The notes beneath the pieces were generated by a model that worked only from the letters and a program-made list of their open reading frames with translations, made no database searches and was not told the origin of the DNA. Of a stretch of 64,000 bases of DNA, positions 20,924 through 32,455 are shown piece after piece. The DNA is from Mycocentrospora acerina (taxonomy: Eukaryota; Ascomycota; Dothideomycetes; Pleosporales). The stretch lies in contig JAKUHH010000201.1 in assembly GCA_022701365.1 (NCBI GenBank), forward strand, positions 310,001 through 374,000, read 5' to 3'. The translations under genes and the position numbers were made by a program. Within the stretch, counting starts at the first letter, position 1, and the number at the start of each line of letters is the position of its first letter.

Positions 20924-22838
20924 ATGGCAGAGCTAGCCGCCAACAAGGCCTCGGCCACGACCTCAGCAGTCACCTCGCGCGCTGCCACACCGACGAATGC
21001 GCCCGCAGAGAAGCCGCCGGACGACAGCTCCAAGTTCAAGACGTTCCTGAGCATCCTGAGGAGGTAACGTTGCACGGCCCGGCCCGGCCACTGCATGCAC
21101 GCACATGCTGAGCTCTGCCGCAGATTTATAGGCGTCTCCGATCTCGCTGCCGTGCGCTTCTCCCTGCCAGCCCAGCTGCTGGAGCCGCGGCCAAACCTGG
21201 GTACGTGAGGAAGGAGTAGTCTCCGTCGTCGTCGTCTTCGTCGTCGTCTTGTTGGTGGGACGGGGGCGTTGTTGTAGTGGGAATTGTCGTCTGACAGGCA
21301 GCAGAGTACTGGCACTATCTGGACCGGCCGGATACCTTCATCAGGTAGGCACACGCCTGGCTGTGAGACGACAGCCTAGGGAACGCGCGCTGACACGACG
21401 GGCAGTATTGGCGACTCGGACGAAGATCTAGGGCGCATGCTGGGATGTCTGCGCTTCTGGTTCACCAAAGATCTGGTATGACGTGACGCGTTGATAAGAG
21501 TCGGTTTACGCACGGCTAATGATGGGGCAGAAATACGTCAAGGGGAAGCCTTGCAAGCCCTACAACTCGACTCTGGGTGAATTCTTCAGGGTAAGACGCC
21601 CCTGCTTCGATGTACATGAGGCGGATGCTGACGCCCCCCTTAGTGTAACTGGAAGATTGAAGACACACACCCAACGCTCAAGACGTCGACCTCGGCGCCC
21701 TCGAGCAGCGCCAACAGCATCGCAGGCGATAACAAGCTCGTCACCGTCTCGTACCTCACCGAGCAAACCTCGCACCACCCTCCCGTCTCGGCGTTTTACA
21801 TTGACTGTCCCGAGAAGGGGGTCAGCGCTAGGGGCTTTGATCAGCTGAGCGCAAAGTTCACAGGGACGAGCGTGCGCGTGCAGCCTGGTGCGCACAACTT
21901 GGGCATCTTCATTACGCTGAAGAATAGGGACAATGAGGAGTACCAGCTCACACATCCGTCTGCCTATTTGGGCGGTATTCTGAGAGGTGAGTGATGGCAG
22001 TTGTTGATTGCAGTTGTTGATTGAGTGAGTGAGGGCGTAGTTGATTGAGTGAAGATTTTAGATGGTTGAGTTTGGGTTTTAGTCGATTGAACAAGGATTA
22101 GAATGACAGACTAACAATACATGGCAGGCTCGCTCAGCGTTTCCGTGGCGGATTCGTGCTACATTACCTGCTCCAAGACGGGGCTCAAGGTGATTTTAGA
22201 ATACCAGGAAGAGGGCTGGCTGGGGCGGTCGCAGAACAAGGTGCACGGGGTGATTTTCAAGTACGACAAGAGCAACGACAGTATCATCAAGATTAAAGAT
22301 GTGCCTGAAAAGGAGGTGCTTGCGCGGATAGAAGGGTGCTGGCAAGACAAGGTCTACTACACACTGGGCAGCAAGCCATTTGGCAAAGTCGCTGTAAGTT
22401 TATTTTTTTTCTTACTTGAAACTCCTGCCCATTTTCATGTTTTAAATCCGAGGTGAACATTTTTTTTTAATTTTTTTTAATTAGGAAAAACACCTCATCA
22501 TCGACCTCAACCCCCTGCTCCCACTCCCCAAGTCGGTGCCCCCACTCGAGCAGCAACTCCCCAACGAATCGCTCAAGTTTTGGGAATCGGTCACGGCGGC
22601 CATTGTCGGCAAGCAGTATGGCCTGGCGACGACGCTCAAGCAGGAAATCGAGGAGAAGCAGCGCGAAAAGGCGGCGGAGCGCAAAGCGAAAGACGAGGAG
22701 TGGAAACCGAGATTCTTTACCGGGGCGGTGACGCCTGCTGGTAGGCCGGATTTGACAAAGGATGGAGAGGAGGCGCTGAGGGGGTTGCATGCGGAGAAGT
22801 ATGAGTTGGCGCCTAGTGTGGAGAATGGGGCTTTTTAA
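20924..22838 (+). CDS. Oxysterol-binding protein-related (Kes1/Osh4-like) lipid transfer protein
   Basis: Moves sterol and PI4P between membranes. Eight exons: 20924-21063, 21124-21200, 21305-21344, 21406-21475, 21531-21590, 21644-21986, 22128-22393 and 22485-22838, joined to 449 residues, close to yeast Kes1 (434). It is a short ORP: no PH or ankyrin domain, only the ORD. The family signature EQTSHHPPVSAF is encoded near 21760-21795; other blocks are FIGVSDLAAVRFSLPAQLLEP (lid), KPYNSTLGEFFRCNW and ADSCYITCSKTGLKV. The C-terminal helix KQEIEEKQREKAAERKA and FTGAVTP match the family end. All seven introns have GT...AG borders with frames that close. Exon 3 is only 40 bases. Confidence 0.95.
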
Positions 22839-23013
22839 GAAGAGAAGAGAAGAGAAGAGAAGAGAAGAGAAGAGAAGAAAGAGGGTCAGATGAAATCAAT
22901 GTACAGTGTGGTGTGTGTTGTGTGTTGTGTTGTCTTGTGTTGTGTAGCTATTACCGTCTTTTTGATTCATTTCTTCTTCATACAGCCACCTCAACTTGGC
23001 CGGGGGGAGTTTT

Positions 23014-23055
<42 letters not shown>

Positions 23056-23060
23056 TTTTT

Positions 23061-23271
23061 NNNNNNNNNNNNNNNNNNNNNNNNNNNNNNNNNNNNNNNN
23101 NNNNNNNNNNNNNNNNNNNNNNNNNNNNNNNNNNNNNNNNNNNNNNNNNNNNNNNNNNNNNNNNNNNNNNNNNNNNNNNNNNNNNNNNNNNNNNNNNNNN
23201 NNNNNNNNNNNNNNNNNNNNNNNNNNNNNNNNNNNNNNNNNNNNNNNNNNNNNNNNNNNNNNNNNNNNNNN
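23061..23271. other. Assembly gap (211 N)
   Basis: Run of N flanked by long poly-G on both sides and poly-T on the left. The homopolymers next to the gap are likely read-end artefacts rather than true genome sequence. Confidence 0.98.
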
Positions 23272-23431
23272 GGGGGGAGGGGGTGAGTTTGGCTTAAAGA
23301 TCTTTTTTGTTTAAATCTTTTTTTCCGGGTTAGTTTTGGCGTACCTACTTACCTAGAGAAATTACCTATTAGATTTTCAACTTTTTTTTTTAATTTTTTA
23401 ACAACATGTTTTACTTTCACAACGTCGACGA

Positions 23432-23758
23432 CGACGATGATGATGATGATGATGATGATAATCACGACTACCTACTTGATCATTCATTCAGGTTCATTGT
23501 GCTTCTTTCAAAAAAGTCTCTTTTTTTTTTGTAATATATATATATATATATATATATAAAATCTTCCTTTTCTATTCTCTGCTCATCTTTTTTTCTTCCA
23601 CTACTGCTGCTGCTACTACTACAACTTCCTTGCATTACATTGCATTGCATTGCATTGCAGTGAATCTCCAACCAGCCAACCAACCAGAAAAAGACACCGG
23701 AAGCACAGTCATCCGCAATACATGTACTGCTGGGTATATATCGTCATCAAGATAAGTC

Positions 23759-23789
<31 letters not shown>

Positions 23790-23797
23790 TCTCTCTC
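23432..23797. repeat. Cluster of microsatellites (GAT, TA, CATTG, CT/CG)
   Basis: Four different simple repeats lie within 370 bases: about ten GAT/GAC units, a dozen TA units, four to five CATTG units, and a CT run that changes into a CG run and back. All are visible directly. Confidence 0.9.
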
Positions 23798-24056
23798 TAT
23801 GTCTTTTTTGGCAAGGGAAAAAAAAGGGGGGGGGGACTTAATTTCCATCATCTTTGAATTTTGCTGTCCAAGTGGAATCAAGGTTCAGCCTCTTCCTTCA
23901 AAAAAAGAAAGAACAAGGTGAAGAAATGAATAATAAGAAGAAAGAGAACAACGCCAAAATGCCATGTTTTCACTCCGCGTCTTCTAAAAGCGGGGGTGGG
24001 TTGCCCAGCCCGTCGTCTCTCGTCATGTCATCAGGTCCGTCTATCAATCATGTGGC

Positions 24057-25094
24057 TCATGCAGGCTGCTCGTACGCCCTCTTGATGATGCGTGAGAATT
24101 CTAGTTGGATGAGTTAGCACTTGATTTGACTTTTTTTTCTTTTATTTCTTTTTATAAAAAAAAGACAATGAATCAGACGTACGGTCAAACTTGACATTCT
24201 CCCTCACAACAGTGCCCTTTGCCTCGTTGTCCTTGTTGATGGGAATCTTGACCTTGCCGGCCTCAATGTTCCAGCCGCAGACGCTGCCGACAAAGTGCTC
24301 AAACTCTGTGCCGGAGAGGTTCAGCCACGACTGCAGAATGGCCTCGTCGACGTCGCGCACGGCCTGGCTGACGGTGGCGGCAATGCGCACGCGCATCAGC
24401 TCCTCGAAACCGGCAACGTCGGCAATCAAGTCGGCGTACAGGTCGTCCGAGTTGAGCGTGTCCCAGAAGGCGGTGTAGTCGGCGCCCTCGAGCAGGTTGC
24501 GCAGGTCGTTGAGCTTCTGGACGGCCTCTGCCAGCGGGGCATCGCCGGCGGCGGGGTTGTGTGCAGCCGAGGAGAGGGGCGCGAGGACGTGGCTGGGCAG
24601 CAGGGACAGGCCGAGGGAGAAGTCGGGCCCGGGGAAGAAGGTCAGGGCCTTGACGAGGACGTTTGTGATGGTCTCGTCGCGGGCGAGGTGGGGGTTGAAC
24701 TGGTAGCTGTGGGTGGGGCGAGCGTTTGTCAGCACATGGCGGCAAGAGACAGTCTGGTGCAATGCAGCGAGCAGGCAGGCAGGCTTTCAGATAGAGCTAA
24801 TAATGGACTTCAGCGGGGGAGTGATTCATGCTCCATCCCTCGGGTAATAGGAAACGTTGTAGAACGATCATCAGATGGCCTGAGGGAGAAGAAGAAGGCG
24901 AACAAGAACAGCAGGGCGACGTACAGCTTCAGCAGGGCCAGGTTGGCGTAGCAGTCGTAAGTCTGGCTCTCGCACTGCTGCATGATGTAGTCCTGGAACA
25001 CGCCCGTCGTCTCGGGGTTGTAGCGGTCGAGGCCATCGAGGATGTTCTGGATGTGTTCGGGGCGCTCGGGGGCGTAGTCAAAGGGGGCGCCCAT
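24057..25094 (-). CDS. Eukaryotic translation initiation factor 3 subunit K
   Basis: Part of the eIF3 scaffold that loads the 40S subunit for initiation. Three exons: 25094-24925, 24706-24183 and 24100-24057, joined to 245 residues. Start MGAPFDYAPERPEHIQNIL and the blocks LDGLDRYNPE, CYANLALLKLYQFNP, GADYTAFWD and VCGWNIEAGKVKIPIN match eIF3k (HAM plus winged-helix PCI-like fold). The C-terminus is restored by the small third exon: a GTACGT intron follows ENVKFD and the last 15 codons give QFSRIIKRAYEQPA and stop. Without it the frame reads into a spurious lysine tail. The gene is head to head with TSR4. Confidence 0.92.
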
Positions 25095-25461
25095 GGTGGT
25101 GGTGTTGGATGGTATTCTACAGTAGAATGTGTGTCGAGGATGTCGGTGGTTCAATGCGTCGGCGTGGGCGTGGACATGGACGTGGGCGAGGGCGTGGGCG
25201 CAGAGGGGCCTCGCCAATTTGTGCAAACAGCGAAGAGTGCGCCGCTTGGCGGGAGCAGCACGGACCGGGTTAGTCGACGGCTGCCCCGCGCCGCATGCAT
25301 TTTATTATTATTATTTTCGCGCCCGAAGAACCCCGCCAAAATATTATTTCCTGTCCCCTTGCTGGCGCATCACTGGCCTTGACCTGGACTCTGCCACTGC
25401 CATTGCCATTGACATTGACTCTGCCATTGACTCCACATCCCCACGGGCCATCTACACCACC
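25095..25461. promoter_or_regulatory. Bidirectional promoter, eIF3k / TSR4
   Basis: 367 bases between divergent start codons of two translation/ribosome genes. It contains a run of alternating CATTG/CTCTGCC-like short repeats at about 25380-25430. No canonical TATA box seen. Confidence 0.5.
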
Positions 25462-26923
25462 ATGCCGCCCTACGACTCCGACTCCGACTCGGACGACGCC
25501 CAGGACTTCACCGAGACCAACGTGCTGCTCGGCTACGCGACCCACGACGTCACCTCTGACGCCGTCTCTCACATTGGAGGCTTTCCCGTACGCACTTCTC
25601 TTTCTTCTTCCTCTTCTTCTTCCTCTTCTTCTTCCACTTCCACTTCCACTTCCACTTCCACTTCCTCTTCCTCTTCAAACTAACCCCTCTTCACCACAGG
25701 CCTGGATCGACGACACAACCGCCCCCTCGGCCGCCCTCGCAAAATGCAACATCTGCAACGGCCTGCTCAGCCTGCTGCTCGAGCTCAACGGCGACCTGCC
25801 CGACCACTTCCCCGGCCATGAGCGCCGCCTGTACATCTGGAGCTGTCGCCGCAAGACGTGTCGCCGCAAGGAGGGCAGTGTGCGCGGTGTGCGTGGCGTG
25901 CGCGTCGCCAAGGGCAGCAAGACGGGCCCAAAGGCTGAGAAGATCAAGCCCAAGGACGACCAGCCCGCCGCCCCCCAGCCAAAACTGGGCGAGTCGCTCT
26001 TTGGCGTCAAGACGAACGCCTCTGCCTCTGCATCTGCGCCTGCAAACCCCTTTGCCAACCCCTTTTCCTCCCCCTCTCCCAACAACAACAACAGCAAATC
26101 CCCCGTCAACCCCTTCGCCCCCGCCTCAACATCCGCAAACCCCTTTGCCGCCCCCGTCCAGGTCACCATCGACGCCGACCAACCAACACCACCACCAGCG
26201 CCACAATCCACCGAGCAACCCTCTCCCCCCACTGAAACATTCGCCTCCAAACTGCGCATCACCTCCCCCTCGCCTCCTCCTTCTGCCCAACAATCAGCTC
26301 CTCGCCCCCACGAACCCTTCCCACCCCTATCCTCCCTTCCCCCACCCTTCCCCCACTACTCCCTCGACGCCGAATACGAAACCCTCGACCCAACCACCCC
26401 CTCGATCCCGCAAAACACTCGCCTCGTCGACATGGAAACAGAGCCCGCCTCCTCGGGCGGCGGCAAAGAAGACAAGGAAGTCTACGAGTCCACTCTCGAC
26501 AAAACCTTTCAGAAATTTGCCGACCGCGTGGGCCAGAACCCCGAGCAGGTCCTGCGCTACGAGTTCAAGGGCAAACCACTATTGTACAGCGATGCAGATG
26601 CCGTGGGCAAGGTGCTGGCCCCATACTCGGACAATGCGTCGTCTTCATCTTCGTCAAACGTAAAAGTCACAACCACGGGAGGTGCAAAGGGGATACCGCG
26701 GTGTGCAAACTGTGGGGCAGACAGAGTGTTTGAAGTTCAACTTACACCACACGCCATTACCGAGCTCGAAGCCAATGAGATGAGCATCGACGGCATGGAG
26801 TGGGGGACAATAGTCATGGGCGTTTGCAGTCGCGACTGCAAACCCAGCGACGTTGCAGAAGGCCAAGTGGGCTATGTGGAGGAGTGGGTTGGTGTGCAGT
26901 GGGAGGAGATTCCAAAGAAGTAG
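25462..26923 (+). CDS. TSR4: PDCD2-family 20S rRNA accumulation protein 4
   Basis: Tsr4/PDCD2 proteins are dedicated chaperones of ribosomal protein uS5 (Rps2) in small-subunit assembly. Two exons, 25462-25587 and 25700-26923, joined to 449 residues; the intron is a CT-rich tract. The N-terminal PDCD2 part has NVLLGYAT, a zinc knuckle (CNICNGLLSLLLEL) and HERRLYIWSCRRKTC. A long Pro/Ser/Asn-rich, presumably disordered linker spans about residues 125-300. The PDCD2_C domain follows: KTFQKFADRVGQNPEQVLRY, then a zinc-binding CANCGADRVFEVQLTP and the closing WGTIVMGVCSRDC. Convergent with the next minus-strand gene. Confidence 0.92.
25597..25680 (+). repeat. TTC/CAC polypyrimidine repeat inside the TSR4 intron
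   Basis: TCTTCC and ACTTCC units repeated through most of the 112-base intron, between the GTACGC donor and the CACAG acceptor. Confidence 0.8.
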
Positions 26924-27270
26924 TTCTTTTTGACGTTTTAAGTGTGCGACGAGAAGTAATCCAAAAAAAAAGTTCTTGGGTCAAGCTCAATACTTTTCAT
27001 TACTGAAAACAATTAAAAACATGTGTATCAAATAATACATCCATCCATCTATCCACCCATTCGTCAACTATGCATCATCGCCTTCCTTATTCCATCCTAA
27101 AGAAGAAGTAGCAGATTCTAGCTCAATAACTTTCCTTCTATTCTATTACAACCCAATTAAAAAAAATTAGACAGTTGAACCCATTTATTCACTGTTCCAT
27201 CTACCACACATCACCACTCACCTACCCATCCACCATCTCTCCCACACACATATATATATATCCCCACAAA
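26924..27270. other. Convergent intergenic region
   Basis: 3' ends of TSR4 and the downstream minus-strand gene. AT-rich with CCATC-type short repeats near 27040 and a short TA run near 27250; no gene. Confidence 0.6.
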
Positions 27271-27956
27271 TCACCCCCCCGCCCCCGCCCTCCCAACCCA
27301 AACCCTCGCCCTCGCCTCCCTCTCCCCCCTAAACCTCCTCTCCAGCTCCGCCCTCCCCCCCTTCCCCTGCACAATCCTCCTCTTCCGATACGCCCTGTAT
27401 TTTTCCTCCACATTCTCCGGCCGGATCAAGTGTCTTGACTTGAACCACACGAGGGCTAGGATCCAGCCGAAGACGATGAGGTACATGAGTGCTTCTGTGA
27501 GGTGGAATGTTAGGAATGCGGAGGGGGGGTGGGGTGGTTTTGTTCTTGTTCTTGTTGAAGTGGTTGGTGAAGTGGTTGGTGAGGTAGTGGTGGTTTGTAG
27601 TATGGGGAGGAGTTGGGGTCCTGGTTCAGGTTCTACGAGGAGGATGGCGTTGTGGGGGAGGAGGGCGAGGAAGTGGAGTGGGGGAATGATGGGAGGGTAG
27701 TGTTTTTGTTGTTGTTGTTGTTGTTGTTGTCCTTCTTCTTTCTTTTCTTCTCCCTCTTCTCCTCCTCCTCCTTTTGCAGCACGCCGTTCAAAGGACGCAA
27801 GATTCGACAAGACAGTCGTGTCGATCCTTGTAGAAACACCGCCTGCAACCCTTCATTTAGCAAATCATCTTGTCACTGGCTTGATCAAACGTCTAGACAT
27901 GTACTACCTGTTCGGATTGTCGTCGTCAGCGTGGACAGATTCGTAGCTGATGCCAT
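27271..27956 (-). CDS. Hypothetical single-pass membrane protein with polyQ tract
   Basis: Family not recognised. Two exons, 27956-27908 and 27842-27271, joined to 206 residues across a 65-base GTAGTA...GTTGCAG intron. The split codon gives MASATNLSTLTTTIRTGG-VSTRIDTTVLSN, a continuous serine/threonine-rich start that supports the model. Residues 41-62 are a Gly/Glu-rich then eight-Gln run encoded by a GTT (minus-strand AAC/CAA) repeat. A hydrophobic stretch LHFLALLPHNAILLV at 72-86 is weakly membrane-like; residues 134-150 (ALMYLIVFGWILALVWF) are a clear membrane helix. A strongly basic C-terminal tail follows (EEKYRAYRKRRIVQGK), suggesting an N-out/C-in orientation. Possibly a mitochondrial or ER protein of fungi; function unknown. 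Confidence 0.65.
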
Positions 27957-28547
27957 GGTTGCGGGGTTGTAACGGTAAAGTGGATTGACGTGCTCGGATA
28001 AAAAGTGCCTTGTTTTGGTTCTGGAAATCAGACGACTATCTGAGATGAGTGGCGGAGTGAGAGAACAAACGGCACGCAACGTCTTGACTAAGAGGTGTGT
28101 GCAGCACTGATTCGTGCCTTTATTTACATAGTGAGACAGACGGCTTGGAGAGGAAGAGCATTCATGTTGGCGATCTTACAGTGGAAAGAAGACTTTAGTA
28201 GATGCGGATGGGAAAGAGTAATTAACCTTATAAACCAAATTAACCCGCAATGGAAGGCTCGAAGAAATATATGAGCAGTCAAAGTATACTCACAAATAAA
28301 CAAGTTGCAAGGTCAAAGACGTAAAAAAAACACAGAACAAGGAGAAAAAAATCCATTATCATGATCAATCTCATAACTGCTGCGCTGCGACTGTTAAAAA
28401 GTGACCAAAATCGTCGGGAATTATGTACACAGACAGCAACAGCATCTAATTCCAACCACCCCCATTGAACGAAGTAGGGAAAAAAAAGACCGAGACCACG
28501 CTCGAGTCCCATTTACTCAATACCGAAGAGAGAAAGAAAAAAAAAGA
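27957..28547. other. Intergenic region
   Basis: 591 bases between the hypothetical membrane protein start and the noxB stop. A-rich near 28330-28550; nothing else recognised. Confidence 0.5.
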
Positions 28548-30475
28548 CTAAAAGTTCTCCTTGCCCCACACAAAACTAAACCCTGGCTCAGACCACTTGT
28601 TGCACTTGACATGCAACGTCGATCCCAGACCCTTGGGTCCGCAGAAGAACACTCCAGCCTCGGCCGGAGAGTGAATCTTACGGATACACTTGAAAATCAT
28701 GTCCCAGTTGGGGCGACCAAAGTTGGTTGGCGCGCGCAGACCGGTAATGGCATCTTGCTCGCTGTTTGCATCGTTGATCATGATGTTTGTAGCGTCGTCG
28801 GCTTTGATTCTCGCAGTGAGGTACTATTAAAGATTTATTGTTAGTCAAAGTTCCTCACAAAGAAAATATTCACACACAAAAACCCCCCAGAAACAACAAG
28901 AGTGCCAAGGGCGAAGAAAAACTTACAGTGTGAATCTCAATGTGCTGCTCCAAATCCTGCGCCTCAATCGCCAGCAACAACGACCGGAACCACTCAAATG
29001 ACCCAAAGTCTCGGCAGATCCAGAAAAAGTATACTTTGCGTAGTCGCGTGCGGCCCTGGGGGTAGTTCATGCGGTACCAGATGCTCTTGAGAATAGACGC
29101 AAAGGGCGTCACGCCGATACCAGCGCCGACCAGAACGGCAACCTCAAACTTGAACACGTCTTCCGAGGCAGAGCCAAAGGGGCCGTCAATGTAAACACGG
29201 GGGAGGATCTGGCGAAGTGCTACTTCCTCGGCGTTGCCCTTGTCGCCGCCCTTTTCTCCGCCAGCTTTTTTGTCAAGATCACATCCTAGTGCTTTTCCGA
29301 GCGCGCGCGTAAAGTCGCCTACCATCCGGACGTGCACCGATATGTAGTCTTCCTCCGGGGCGCTGGTGAGCGTGAAAGGGTGGTATTGCCAGATGGAGAC
29401 CTCTGGGCAGCACAGGAAGATGTACTACGTCGGTTAGCATTATACGTCGTATGAAGAATACCGAATAGTCTTACCTGGCCGGCCCGAGTCTTGGTGTTCT
29501 CCTTCTTGATCTGAATCTCGCAGACGTTGCTGGGGTGGTGCACAACCTTTGACACGTACGTCTTGTGTCGACCGCGGATCTCTCGCGAGATTCGCTCAGC
29601 CAGATATGCGAATCCGCCGTACATCCAGTACTCCCAGAAGACGCCAATGCCGTCGCAGAATGGCGCAAAGTCGGGCGTGATCATGCAGAATGCGCCGTGG
29701 ATGGACCAGAAGACAAAGAAGACAATAAAGAGGTGGTGCGTGTACCAGAACCGTTCAAAGTTTGCACGTCGTGGCGCCTCTGCAGCAGTAAATGCAATCG
29801 CCATCAATGAAACCAACATGACGTATCCACTCCATCCGGGGCCCGTGGCGAGGTTGGCTAGGATGAATCCCATGAAGCCTAGGTTGTTGGCTGCTGCGAA
29901 TCGTGCGAGGTTGTTCCAATGGGCAATCGTGTGGACCCAGGTGAAGAAGACAATAGACCAGGCGACCAGTTTGTGGAAAGTAATGTTCTTGTCAAAGGGG
30001 ATGATGTCGCCTAGAGGCGTGAGTCGAGCCATGGATATCAGGTTCCTGCACACGGGGAAGAGGATAAAAGCTACGTCGACGTGGAGGACCAGGGCTGCTG
30101 AACGGGCAATGGGGAATGTCAGGCCAAATCTCTGCCGTGTTCCGATGGAGTTGTCCTGGGAAATGTGAGCGTGGTTTCGAAACTCCATGAGATGATGGGT
30201 GCTTACCTTTAACCCGTAGTTCATCATACCAAATACAAACACCATGACATGTAATACCAAAAACACCAAGACAAATCTATCAAAGTTAGCTTTTGTATTT
30301 TTCAAGGACAAACGCAATGTGCTTACGCTCTCCGGTAACCCTCGTTGACCATCCAGACATCAAATCTCTCTTTCCGGGTCAACTGCCGCGATCGCTCATC
30401 CGTCATCTCACCAGACATGAGCATTCGAGTGAGTGGCGGCCATCTCGACCGCTCGCGACCTGTAAGTGTACTCAT
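28548..30475 (-). CDS. noxB: NADPH oxidase B (fungal Nox2-type)
   Basis: Membrane flavocytochrome that makes superoxide from NADPH; with NoxR and Rac it controls ascospore germination, appressorial penetration and hyphal fusion in other fungi. Five exons: 30475-30327, 30276-30207, 30155-29475, 29424-28927 and 28823-28548, joined to 557 residues. Haem-binding histidines lie in VAWSIVFFTWVHTIAHWNN and ERFWYTHHLFIVFF. The FAD motif is HPFTLTSAPEED; the NADPH sites are VLVGAGIGVTPFAS and FFCGPKGLG; the canonical end is WGKENF. The N-terminal extension (RKERFDVWMVNEGYRRAF) and the NITFHKLV and SIWQYHPFTLTSAPEEDY blocks indicate NoxB rather than NoxA. The ATG at 30475 is the first in frame. Confidence 0.95.
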
Positions 30476-31616
30476 GACGAGTAGGGTAGGTAAATGTGGT
30501 GATAGCACAAGTCTTTGATTATACGCTGCAATTCTTCAGAACCTGCTGAATATAATCAAACGGCGTGAGGATGAAGCGTTCAAAGAATGACCAATTTATC
30601 TACATTCCCGTTAGATCCAGACTTCCAGCAACGTTGATGCCATGATGAATCGACACCAACAAAGAGGAAAAAACCCAACTCACTAGTAAAAGTGCCAGCA
30701 CGAAGAAACAGACAAACAGAAAAAGGCAACACAATCACTCGGCTCGAGACAACACCGGCATGGAAACGGGAGAAAAGGTCCTAGAAGAACACGGGAAACA
30801 AATATCTATAAAGCACACTCGGAGCATTCAGGAGCACAGGAACCAGACGTGCGCGCAGGAATACCCATTACGACGCCACAACCCACGCGTCAACTACAAA
30901 GGCAAAGCTTATCCCAAACATCGAAACAGTACCACAAATCGAATCACACTCGTATGTTCACGGCCTAGAGCTGCGACACACGTGGATGCGCCGTCGAGCA
31001 GCGCGTATCGCGAGCTCAAGGTGCGGCATACGGAGCCACATGGAGCATGGCGGAGACGAATCAGACCGCATCCAAGGCGGGAGTGCGGCGACGCAAATTC
31101 AGCGACATGGCGCTGAAACTTGGAGCGTTGGGGGTGATTCGCTTTTGCTGTACGCATGTGTTTGACACTTGTCGGAAGAGATGACGCTAAAACTCGGAGT
31201 GTTTCGGCGGGCTTGCACCGACCGTGTTCCACTGCTATGCTATGCTACAACAATGAGGGGGGGAGGGGAGGGGGCTTACACCCTGGGATAGGCGTCAAGC
31301 TGGTTATGGTTAGAGTCGGAAGGTTTCATGTGTGTGAAAATTGCGTGGCGAGGCTTGAAGTGACAGCTGCGCGCGAAGCTTGTACCTATCGACTGCTTGC
31401 CGTGGCGCGTCGTTCCCGGCCCTCTCGGACTTACCCTTTCGGACTTGTCTGTCCAAACACGGAGTATGTGGGAATGTGTGCACACTGTTTAATCTGGCTC
31501 GATATGAATTCTAATTCTAATTCTCAATTTATTATGTATTATCTAAGCCTCAAACGAGGCAACACAGTCTTCCAGCACACTAACATTGTAGCTGGCAGTC
31601 ACGATTACCAATTCAC
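30476..31616. other. Intergenic region upstream of noxB
   Basis: About 1.1 kb holding the noxB promoter on the left and the 3' end of the SDR gene on the right. A-rich near 30650-30740. Open frames at 30760-31232 on both strands are not supported by domains or splicing. Confidence 0.5.
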
Positions 31617-32455
31617 TCAGATCATCATGAATCCGCCCGAGGCGGAAATCGTCTGTCCAGAAACCCATCTCGATTCCTCGCTCGCCAGCCACGCCACAAT
31701 TGGCGCAATATCGTCTGTGGTTCCTACGCGGTTCTCCACGGCCGTGGTGCTCTTCTGTCGCTCAACCATATCTTTTGGAACCATGTCCAACATCTCCGAA
31801 TGAACTGGGCCAGGGGCTACGGCGTTGACGGTATGTCCTGCACCGCCAAGCTCATGTGCCAGACTTCTCGTCATGGATTCCATTGCTGCCTTGGACCCGG
31901 AATAAAGGGAGAATTTGGAAAACCCAACGCGTCCGCCTATCGATGATACGTTTATGATTCTACCTGGTGCTCGAAGATGCGGTACGACGGTTTTGATAAG
32001 GAGAAGAGGTGCGCGAACGTTGATATCAAAGATCTTTGCATAGTCTTCTGCTGTCGTGTCCTCGATGGCGTTTGTGATCAGAACCCCGGCGTTGTTCACC
32101 AGGATGTCAATCTTGTCGCCAAATGCTTCTCTTGTCGCCGCCACAATTTTCTCGGGTGCGTCAACTTGACTCAGGTCCGCTTTTACGATTGTCGCTTCGC
32201 TACCGTTACCCAGATTTGAGATTTGCGAGGCAACGTCCTTGGCCAGCTCTTCACTCTTGTCCGACGTAAAGGCAATTGTGACCTGCACTGTACATGAGCA
32301 ATTGGCATTGGCTGATGGTCCATTCGTCGACATACTTTGGCACCTCTGCGTGCTAGCTCTAGTGCCACGCCTGCTCCAATTCCTCGAGAAGCGCCAGTGA
32401 CTATGGCGACTTTACCCTGAAGGGTTTGAGGGGTTGGGTTTGCTTGAGAAGCCAT
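31617..32455 (-). CDS. Short-chain dehydrogenase/reductase (classical SDR)
   Basis: NAD(P)-dependent oxidoreductase. Two exons, 32455-32336 and 32282-31617, joined to 261 residues across a 53-base intron. Rossmann cofactor motif TGASRGIG begins at about residue 20; NNAGV, the catalytic serine in NVSSIGG, and YSGSK with Tyr and Lys complete the active site. The closing block VAWLASEESRWVSGQTISASGG is typical of 3-oxoacyl-ACP-reductase-like (FabG-type) fungal SDRs. No targeting peptide, so probably cytosolic. The substrate cannot be assigned; FabG-like SDRs range from fatty-acid to secondary-metabolite reductases. Confidence 0.92.

Larger units (their letters stand above)
22839..24056. other. 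Low-complexity intergenic region with assembly gap
   Basis: Begins with an AGAAG pentamer repeat (22839-22878) just after the oxysterol-binding protein stop, then TGTGTTG-rich DNA, homopolymer G and T runs, the gap, and more simple repeats: GAT at about 23432-23461, TA at 23534-23559, CATTG at 23628-23660 and CT/CG at 23758-23797. No gene seen. Confidence 0.8.

Noticed and set aside
20344..21354. 336-codon minus-strand frame
   Set aside because: It overlaps exons of the oxysterol-binding protein gene and is mostly the translated CA microsatellite.
22990..23300. Glycine- and phenylalanine-rich frames around the N run
   Set aside because: Translations of poly-G/poly-T and unknown bases next to an assembly gap; artefact.
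24295..25572. Long plus-strand frames over eIF3k
   Set aside because: Antisense shadows of a GC-rich coding region; the minus-strand eIF3k model explains the sequence fully.
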